Shown: positions 59,387 through 64,000 of the stretch, piece after piece | How the letters are laid out: each line of letters begins with the position of its first letter | Numbering within the stretch: the first letter of the stretch is position 1 | Assembly: GCA_964017155.1 (NCBI GenBank) | Contig: OZ024854.1 | Location: 20,452,601 to 20,516,600, forward strand | Source: Oasisia sp. SBJ-2009 | Taxonomy: Eukaryota > Annelida > Polychaeta > Sabellida > Siboglinidae | Length of the DNA stretch: 64,000 nucleotides | Direction: 5' to 3' | Position numbers and translations under genes: made by a program | Notes under the pieces: generated by a model | The model's database searches: none | The model's input: only the letters and a program-made list of their open reading frames with translations | Told to the model about the DNA's origin: nothing

Positions 59387-62300
59387 TTCACACTACATCA
59401 CATTATAACTATCACGTTGCTACTGAGACAACATAAACTATTCCCATTTCCTGTACATCACCAAACAGTACACATTAAACAACCTTCAAATACAGCAATT
59501 AGAAAAAGGGTGTCAGTTACAACCAGGTGTTTATCACGGAAACAAATACCCAATTGTTGGGTATTATGTATCAACTGTATGCAAAGTGGTGTAATTGAAT
59601 ACCTCATATGCATTGTCTAGGTATAAAAACCACCTGTTAGTCAACTCTCTGGTGCTCCAAGTTGTGCTTCATAAATTGACCTACTTTTCTTTGTCACAAG
59701 GGTAATAAAACAGTCCCTCCCTTCCCCACTGGACACTGTTGTAATGTCTTGACCATGTGCCTGGCTAGGTCTATTTCCTATTTCTCTACATTATGGCAAC
59801 AAGTGCAAATATTGCTTCTCAGGTGTGAGGTGTGCCTGCTGGTATGTCTCTACATTCTTCTTAGGTTTGTGTTATGCCACCATGAATTATCACTACAATA
59901 TATAGTTAGATGTATAATTAATATTACACACAGTTATAATTCGTAAAGAATATTAGGCACCAGCAATGTGGCTGTGTTGATTTTCACCAAATATGAACTT
60001 TAAAAAAATACCTTCAGGAACACCTTAAATGCACGAACAAACTGACGTTTCACATTTGTGTAGACATCCTTCCTACTTGAGTTACCATTTACAAGTTAGT
60101 TCATACTCTCCGAGTATATTATGTTATATGGTATTCTTATTTTAAAATTGAAAGCATGTTTACTACGCACATGTTTTTTATAACTTCCCTGCACCAATTT
60201 CACATACGATCAATACAGAGTACATTTTCTACATCTTCTGACACTTCTATTAATCCGTATTTGCGTTTTACTTCATATACACAGTATAGATAGCAGGTGT
60301 TTGTTATAAATTGACCATCAGAGAACAATTGCAGTTTGCACTGTGTGTCACATGGTGCCCCAGCCACAGCTGCTCCTAATAAACCACAGCGGTCCACACT
60401 GCACTGATTGCTGTGGTCAGTGCTAGTACACTCACTTGGAATAAGAACACACCTGTTTTATATATTCTACAATGATCAATATCCAAATGTATTTGAACAT
60501 TTACTGACATTCTTCAAAATGAACATGCTCTCTACACCCTGGGGCTCCACACCCTGGGGCTCCGCACCCTGGGGCTCCACACCCTGGGGCTTCACCCCCT
60601 GGGGCTCCACACCCTGGGGCTCCACACCCTGGGGCTCCACACCCTGGGGCTCCACACCCTGGGGCTCCACACCCTGGGGCTCCACACCCTGGGGCTCCAC
60701 ACCCTGGGGCTCCACCCCCTGGGGCTCCACACCCTGGGGCTCCACACCCTGGGGCTTCACCCCCTGGGGCTCCACACCCTGGGGCTCCACACCCTGGGGC
60801 TCCACACCCTGGGGCTCCACACCCTGGGGCTCCACCCCCAAAATGTAGCACAACATGAATTCAAACAGGTCCATGACCCATCCGAAAGCATTCGCTACCA
60901 TGTCTACAAAAGTACCAACTGGACACCACAGGACGGCGCTATATATGTGCACAATGTCCAGATTATTGCCAGGACAGCGAGTGGACAGTGTGAACTATTG
61001 GTAGTCAACCTGGACTTCCAACTGCCCACTGTACCTAGCTGTCCACTAAAAAGGCAAGTTCTTACATAGCGCAGTATCCAGTCCTCAGGACCGCTCAAAG
61101 CGCTTTACACTTTACTTCTCTGACAGACCTGTTCACTCAGACACCATCTCGGCTTCTCTGGGAAGCATCCAGCCATATGCTACAATTAATGCGCGAAGGC
61201 TGCTCGTACACATATCCACCACTGTCTATAGTCAGGTACTCATTTAAACAGCTGAGTGAACTGGAGTAATGTAGAGTGAAAAAACTTGCCCAAGGTTTTA
61301 ACACCGCAGCACAGGATTCGAACCCGGGTTCCCGTAGTCGAGAGTCCGAAGCTCTACCCCTGAGCCATTGCGTTCTACAAACACTAGACACTAAGCCAGG
61401 TGTCACTGTGTGACCGGTGACACCAGCAGGACTCACCGGTGATGTTGACAATGTTGATGGTGGTGAGTCGGTAGGTGGAGAGGGGGGAGGCCATGTTGAG
61501 GGCCTCGTTGGGGCTGGTGGGGTGACGCAGCTCGTACTTGTACGGATCCAGACTCTTCTCCGTGCAGACCGTGTGGAAGATCTCCGCGAGTGTTGTCCGT
61601 GGACTGATCCGCATCATCATCTTCTGAGAGTGAGGCAGGTTCACAGTGAGGCGCTGAGTGATCTGTGACGGAAAACACAAATCAGTGACATGCAATGACA
61701 TGGTGTGTGACAAAGCTTAATAAGTCATCATGACACCAGAGCCTCAGACTGGTTGGAATCAGAATAAAACTACACAGTGTACAAAATCTGTGCGAATGAT
61801 ATTTGTATTTTGTGGCTAATACTTCTGAATAATATTTGTATTTTAAATTTTCATGAGATGACTTGTCACCTCATGAAAACCTTTGTGTCGGTGAGTCAGT
61901 CAGCTAACCTAAAATGTAAAAAAGAAGTGTTATCCTTGAATCTCATGGATCCTGAACCCCGATCTTTCGGGGTTTTACACTAGTGTATGCAATAATCGGT
62001 AGATGTCATTAGGTTTTCCACGTTAACTCCATCAAATTATACCTAGATGTAGACAGGAGATTTACCAACAAATTGACTCCAAGTTTATATATATCGATCG
62101 AGAAAAACGGTACTTTCTAGCAAAATCAAATCAGCGGTGGACCATAGATGTTTCACTACTCGTGTTAGCGATGATCATAAGCAAGAACTGCAGTTGTTTA
62201 GTTAGCATGTCCGACAATTCAAATAAAAATGTGAAACAGCAGCGAAGTTGACAGCCGTGTTTGACATCGGCGATTCTTCAGTCTGCTCTGAGTTGTCATA

Positions 62301-63846
62301 TAATTGTGCATTAGCCACAAAATAAAACTGATTTTCATGTATCTTACCAGCCATTTTGTTTCTTGTCTGGATTGTTGACATAACTAATAATCCAATTATT
62401 TTCAATGTTTTGTAGTCATACGACAGTAATTTTGATGACAATTGTAGGCAAATTTATTCTGATTCATACAATATCTTTTGTTTTATACTTGCCTATGCTA
62501 TATTCTACGTAGAACTTATGATGGCAGTGCCATTTGCTGTATGTACTATTTCAATCCTGATTTGAGAAAGACAAGACCAACTTCCTGTATGACATAATAT
62601 AGAATCCCAATTGACGTATCAATGTAATTTTTTGTGTTACTCATAGAATACACCTTATATATTGCAATGATATAGTAACTGATAAGATAGTTGCTTATAA
62701 TTGTTGAGGAATCAACAAAACTGATTTTCATATTTATTGTCGGCCATCTTGGGCTTTTGATATTATGTAAATTACATACTAATTAGTTTCAATTAGTCAT
62801 ACAACAACGATTTACACACCAATATATAAATCATTCATTTCTGGTTCAGATGATTTACATGTTTATATAATTGTGATGAACAGTTTTTACAATGCAGTTC
62901 CTTATGTGAACCTACAATTTGTATGTCCAGTCATAGTGTTGAGACCCTCAGAAACTCAGGGTTTAGAGATTAAAGAAAACTCTTCATTTGTTTATATCTC
63001 TGTGAAAATACTAGCATGACGAAAACATCTTTGCTGACCAACCTAATTCCAAGATGTAAAATACCAGAAATGTTTTGGTTTCTCATTTGGTCTGAGGCAT
63101 GTGGAAAAAGACCTCTAGAAAAACCATTACCAAGAAATAATCTGATGTTTGGTAACATCTGTTATATCTACCTATCGTAACATATCTAGGAATGTAACAG
63201 AATCTGGTTGTGATGGATGATCATGATGGATGCTTCACCTGGTGATCATAAGACTGTGCTGCCACCTAGTGAATGACACTGCATCACACCTGAGGTAGTG
63301 GTCTATACACTTCACACAAGAATAACAATTAAGCATTTCTTAAGTGAAGATACTATTCAAGATCAATAACTGGCAATAAATCAAGTTGGACAAGAAACAT
63401 TCACACAGAACAAAGCTGAGAAAGAGCCTGGAAACTGTAGAAGGAACGAGAACAGAAAGACCTGAAATAAGATTGAGACTGGAAATGAGATTGGAAAGAG
63501 GGTGAAAAAGATCTCAAAATGAGAGGGTTGAACAGCTGAATGTGAGAGAAACTGACAGAAGATGAGGAGGAGGAAGGATGGGAGACAAAGATGAACACGG
63601 GAAGGCACTGGTGAAGGCCAAGTCACCTCAAACGGCTGCTGCTTCTGAGGCTTCCTCATCTTCTTCTCCTTCTCGGCCTTCTTGGACACTAGGTGGATGA
63701 CGGTGGTGTGCAGGGAGCCGACCGTCTGACTCGCCTTGAATGTCGACATCCACTCGTGCCGCTTCGACATCACCTTGAGGGAGTGGTCAGCCGGACTGAG
63801 CTTGTTGGACGCGGTCAGTTGCACCAGCAGATCCATCATCTGCTTA
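24841..63846 (-). CDS. COBL: Cordon-bleu family actin regulator (COBL/COBLL1-like), 5' end beyond the window
   Basis: Minus-strand exons: 63846-63627, 61662-61437, 41401-41199, 40813-40132, 39837-39577, 31779-31543, 28526-28425, 27973-25632 and possibly 24926-24841. Donors and acceptors are GT..AG and phases join throughout (0, 1, 0, 1, 1, 1, 1). The visible protein is about 1,420 residues. It has a ubiquitin-like Cobl region (residues 1-150), a Lys/Phe basic patch, two KRAP-type Lys/Arg-Ala-Pro motifs, proline-rich segments, a long Ser/Thr-rich disordered region and one C-terminal WH2-type motif ([17 protein letters not shown]). Vertebrate COBL nucleates actin with three WH2 motifs and binds syndapin/Abp1 through KRAP motifs; COBLL1 has one WH2. 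A single WH2 is closer to COBLL1 or an undivided ancestral form, so the paralogue name is tentative. The first exon(s) are missing. Confidence 0.85.
25632..27973 (-). CDS. COBL: COBL-like large 3' exon with Gly-Ser-Pro repeats and WH2 motif
   Basis: 780 codons. Begins [16 protein letters not shown], continues through long Ser/Thr/Pro/Glu-rich disorder, a Gln-rich [18 protein letters not shown] helix, and a run of five to six SP(A/G)QR-type heptads near 25800-25950. It ends with [18 protein letters not shown], a WH2-like actin-binding motif. The donor AAGAAA|GTGAGT follows; if unspliced the frame ends at 25575 after [18 protein letters not shown]. Confidence 0.88.
25800..25960 (-). repeat. Coding minisatellite in the COBL-like exon
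   Basis: GACC(T/C)TG(G/C)TCTCTGACCTGGT-type 21-bp units encode repeated GSPGQRA-like heptads. The degenerate copies to the right encode the VGSPVR and SRSPTR variants. Confidence 0.8.
26700..28424 (-). other. Note on shadow frames across the large COBL-like exon
   Basis: Plus-strand and alternate minus frames up to about 195 codons run opposite this GC-richer exon. They have no family resemblance and are antisense shadows. The intron 27974-28424 has nothing recognisable. Confidence 0.6.
28425..28526 (-). CDS. COBL: COBL-like exon, 34-codon acidic segment
   Basis: Encodes [16 protein letters not shown] and [16 protein letters not shown] between CTGACAG acceptor and GTAGGT donor; phase 1 on both sides, so it could be skipped without shifting frame. 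Confidence 0.78.
29104..31112. repeat. 18-bp satellite-like array, about 110 copies, with 887-bp higher-order repeat
   Basis: Unit core CTCTAGCTCTAGAGACCC. Rare shortened units (GACCACTCTAGAG) occur at 29654, 30008, 30541 and 30895; the spacing 354, 533, 354 shows a higher-order period of 887 bp repeated about twice. Minus-strand frames reading VSRARG or LELEGS repeats result from the 18-bp period. Confidence 0.97.
31113..31542 (-). other. Intron sequence between the 18-bp array and the proline-rich COBL-like exon
   Basis: Unremarkable sequence with several TGTGT/TGTATG stretches near 31270-31400. Confidence 0.6.
31543..31779 (-). CDS. COBL: COBL-like exon, proline-rich segment
   Basis: Encodes a [15 protein letters not shown] run (likely SH3 or profilin ligand, inferred) and an acidic, Arg-containing tail ending SPLGSPREG. 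Acceptor CCCCCGTAG, donor GTAAGC, phase 1 on both sides. Confidence 0.8.
31853..31905. repeat. GGGAGGA simple repeat
   Basis: Polypurine run of GGGAGGA units about 75 bases beyond (5' of, on the minus strand) the acceptor of the proline-rich exon; on the transcribed strand it is a long pyrimidine tract. Confidence 0.9.
32460..32826. repeat. Pentanucleotide array (ACCAG/ACCAC)n
   Basis: About 70 tandem pentamers; a pure ACCAC block is followed by about 30 ACCAG units and then a mixed ACCAC/ACCAG block. Minus frames reading VWSGLVW are by-products. Confidence 0.96.
34304..34428. repeat. 38-bp minisatellite
   Basis: GGTGGTGACCTATTGCCATT recurs at 34304, 34342 and 34380, with a partial fourth copy at 34418. 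Confidence 0.92.
37229..37308. repeat. TA/TG compound microsatellite
   Basis: TA run, then TG run, then TA run. Confidence 0.95.
39577..39837 (-). CDS. COBL: COBL-like exon, acidic disordered segment
   Basis: Encodes [18 protein letters not shown], Thr/Glu-rich sequence and [12 protein letters not shown]. Joins its neighbours in phase 1 on both sides. No domain recognised. Confidence 0.82.
39838..40131 (-). other. COBL-like intron
   Basis: About 290 bases, AT-rich, no feature seen. Confidence 0.6.
40132..40813 (-). CDS. COBL: COBL-like exon with two KRAP-type motifs
   Basis: About 227 codons of low-complexity Ser/Thr/Pro sequence. [16 protein letters not shown] (near 40580-40630) and [14 protein letters not shown] (near 40132-40175) are basic-Ala-Pro motifs of the type that Cobl uses to bind SH3 proteins such as syndapin. 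Between them are Thr and Ser/His runs and acidic stretches. Donor GTGAGT, phase 1. Confidence 0.87.
41199..41401 (-). CDS. COBL: COBL-like exon with Lys/Phe-rich basic patch
   Basis: Encodes [14 protein letters not shown], a [11 protein letters not shown] segment and [15 protein letters not shown], a dense basic-aromatic patch that could bind acidic lipids or calmodulin (inferred). Ends phase 0 at GTGAGT. Confidence 0.85.
41877..42107. repeat. 16-bp minisatellite
   Basis: About 14-15 copies of TTTACCTCTGTACTAT, with a block of three GTTT variants near 42010-42050. Confidence 0.96.
44404..45224. repeat. 35-bp minisatellite
   Basis: About 23 copies of a unit with core CATAACAAGGAACTGTGCCT. 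Two main variants alternate (ACCTTACAACACT and ATCTTTCAACACT) in an irregular pattern. Confidence 0.96.
45284..45372. repeat. Compound simple repeat (GAGT, GT, GTGC)
   Basis: GAGT tetramers, then a GT run, then GCGT/GCAT tetramers. Confidence 0.92.
46399..46606. repeat. 27-bp palindrome-containing minisatellite
   Basis: About eight copies of a unit containing GTACATGGACATGTAC, a 7-bp inverted repeat with a 2-base centre, followed by ACTCTGTGACA. Confidence 0.96.
46930..47150 (-). mobile_element. tRNA-derived SINE, copy A (minus strand)
   Basis: Minus strand has a diverged tRNA-like head with B-box-like GGTTTGAACCC and A-box-like AGTGGTAGGGGTGGAGC, then CTTGGGCAAGTTTTTCACTC and CACATTG/CTCCAGTTCACTCAG, and the tail-side ATGCTTCCCAGGGAAG. 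It shares these blocks in order with the copy at 61050-61376. Confidence 0.75.
48900..49520. repeat. Intronic duplicated block, copy 1
   Basis: Direct, diverged counterpart of 56570-57290. Shared landmarks in order: AATGGGGTCTGCCAACA, ACAGAAGCGTCACGCGTG, ACAACTTACCTA (a good minus-strand donor, GTAAGTTGT), CAGCTACCTAGTGATTG, and GGCC.GCATACCTT followed by ATTGATATG.TAATGAG. Confidence 0.7.
49908..50299. repeat. Large TA microsatellite
   Basis: Nearly 400 bases of TA repeats with short GTATA, CACA and CACCTGTG interruptions. Open frames through it are Tyr-Ile repeats without meaning. Confidence 0.97.
50779..52696. repeat. 40-bp G-rich minisatellite, about 48 copies
   Basis: Unit core GAGAGGGTGGGGTATGGG followed by CCCATGGCTTGTAGGACAGAGT. 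The main variable sites are the CCCATGG/CCCGTGG/CCGGTGG/TCTGTGG position and AGAGT/AGGAT. Each unit has three runs of three or more G. All three minus frames are open for 600-710 codons because the unit has no stop in that direction; this is not a gene. Confidence 0.97.
52736..52980 (-). mobile_element. tRNA-derived SINE, copy B (degraded, minus strand)
   Basis: Shares GCAGACCTGCTCAATC, TTCTCTGGGAAGCATTCAGC, AACTTGCCCAAG and the ACTC..CCAGACAGTCCGAGTC head region with the other two copies. The tRNA boxes are decayed. It begins about 40 bases from the end of the 40-bp array. Confidence 0.65.
52991..53034. repeat. 9-bp tandem repeat
   Basis: Four to five copies of GGTCATAGT. Confidence 0.9.
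56203..56249. repeat. GATT tetranucleotide microsatellite
   Basis: About eleven tandem GATT units. Confidence 0.96.
56570..57290. repeat. Intronic duplicated block, copy 2
   Basis: Counterpart of 48900-49520 (see that entry). It additionally has a local triplication of about 45 bp containing GAGACACAGAAGCGTCAC at about 56740-56850. Confidence 0.7.
59343..59389. repeat. TA microsatellite
   Basis: About 22 TA units with one interruption. Confidence 0.95.
60531..60837. repeat. 15-bp minisatellite
   Basis: About 20 copies of CCTGGGGCTCCACAC with a few CACCC/TTCACC variants. Frames read GSTPW or GVEPQ repeats on the two strands; no support for translation. Confidence 0.97.
61050..61376 (-). mobile_element. 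tRNA-derived SINE, copy C (best preserved, minus strand)
   Basis: Minus strand begins with a tRNA-like head: A box TGGCTCAGGGGTAGAGC and B box GGTTCGAATCC. It continues with CCTTGGGCAAGTTTTTTC, ACTCCAGTTCACTCAGC and GGGAAGC blocks, and ends AAAGCGCTTTGAGCGGTC then CTGCGCTATGTAAG, a hairpin-forming tail like those many SINEs share with a partner LINE. This three-part layout (Pol III promoter, conserved centre, LINE-like tail) defines a SINE. It lies about 60 bases from the Cobl-domain exon donor. Confidence 0.82.
61437..61662 (-). CDS. COBL: COBL-like exon with second half of the Cobl ubiquitin-like region
   Basis: Encodes [33 protein letters not shown] and [15 protein letters not shown], matching the V.RVSP...L..I...IC segment of Cobl proteins. 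Acceptor CGTCACAG, donor GTGAGT, phase 1. A 20-kb intron follows. Confidence 0.9.
61663..63626 (-). other. COBL-like intron of 2.0 kb
   Basis: Holds dispersed repeat copy 2 (62061-62455) and a partial relative at about 62705-62815 (AAAACTGATTTTCAT, GGCCATCTTG). The rest is AT-rich with no recognised feature apart from an AGA-rich stretch at 63410-63600. Confidence 0.65.
62061..62455 (+). repeat. Dispersed repeat copy 2
   Basis: Same-orientation counterpart of 5158-5553, similar over its whole length, with small indels. Confidence 0.75.
63627..63846 (-). CDS. COBL: COBL-like exon with first half of the Cobl ubiquitin-like region
   Basis: Encodes [27 protein letters not shown] and [16 protein letters not shown], which match the family pattern MDLLV.L...N.L.P..H.L....TIG.L....V. 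Acceptor TGTTGCAG, donor GTGACT, phase 0. The incoming phase is 2, so an upstream exon is required. Confidence 0.87.
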
Positions 63847-64000
63847 CTGCAACACCACCATAAGTTCACAGAGTCAAGTCATTATTTACGCATATTCCAT
63901 TGAATTTTGTTTAATGGTAAAACAACTTGCTTGATAGAATATTGTATGTAAAAGAATGTGTGGACAATGTAGTTTTGAATGCTGCTCTTTATAAGTTTTA
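63847..64000 (-). other. Upstream intron of the COBL-like gene (cut by the window end)
   Basis: AT-rich; required by the incoming phase-2 splice at 63846. Confidence 0.6.

Larger units (their letters stand above)
41402..61436 (-). other. 20-kb COBL-like intron rich in repeats
   Basis: Holds 16-, 35-, 27-, 40- and 15-bp tandem arrays, a large TA microsatellite, three copies of a tRNA-derived SINE and a duplicated pair of blocks (48900-49520, 56570-57290). Long unlabelled stretches (42110-44400, 47170-48890, 53040-56200, 57300-60500) are AT-rich with no convincing exon. Phases on both sides match, so no additional constitutive exon is required, though alternative exons or promoters cannot be excluded. 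Confidence 0.6.

Noticed and set aside
60408..60952. GSTPW and GVEPQ repeat proteins on opposite strands
   Set aside because: 15-bp minisatellite; open on both strands, no flanking conserved coding sequence.
61300..61376. Functional tRNA gene on the minus strand
   Set aside because: A and B boxes are present, but the body does not fold as a full tRNA and it continues into SINE centre and tail sequence.

Overview
The window is animal nuclear DNA. Three protein-coding genes are split into many short exons with GT..AG introns. The introns are full of minisatellites, microsatellites, tRNA-derived SINE copies and small inverted-repeat elements. Exon content and repeat style suggest a bilaterian invertebrate, probably a marine lophotrochozoan such as a mollusc or a relative; the species cannot be fixed from sequence alone. 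No bacterial genes, rRNA genes, functional tRNA genes or CRISPR arrays are present.

Layout. (1) Minus strand, 1132-3210: the first four coding exons of a TACO1/YebC-family mitochondrial translation activator; its 3' end is missing, probably beyond base 1. (2) 3211-6043: intergenic region between two divergent genes, holding a palindromic hairpin element and one copy of a dispersed repeat. (3) Plus strand, about 6044-23742: a complete NOM1 gene (nucleolar protein with MIF4G and MA3 domains), 15 coding exons, about 878 codons, with all intron phases matching. (4) 23743-24840: convergent 3' region. (5) Minus strand, 63846 down to about 24841: a very large cordon-bleu (COBL/COBLL1-like) actin-nucleator gene whose first exons lie beyond base 64000. 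Its visible exons encode the ubiquitin-like Cobl region, KRAP-type basic-proline motifs, a long disordered region and a C-terminal WH2 actin-binding motif. Its introns (up to about 20 kb) make up most of the right half.

Functionally the three genes are unrelated housekeeping or cytoskeletal genes: mitochondrial COX1 translation (TACO1), 40S ribosome biogenesis and PP1 targeting in the nucleolus (NOM1), and actin nucleation (COBL).

The most unusual structure is in NOM1. Several tandem arrays are built over splice junctions. A 47-bp array repeats the exon 7 acceptor more than 30 times, a 62-bp array repeats the exon 11 acceptor seven times together with about 50 coding bases, another 47-bp array repeats the exon 9 donor about twelve times, and a 31-bp array runs to within a few bases of the exon 3 acceptor. 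In the two acceptor arrays the TAG of each decoy acceptor is also an in-frame stop, so essentially only the last copy gives an open message. A 3-kb hAT-like insertion splits the exon 7 array and is flanked by a 7-bp duplication that is exactly the arm of a hairpin in the repeat. The long open frames in the window that run through tandem repeats are by-products of repeat periodicity and are not called as genes.
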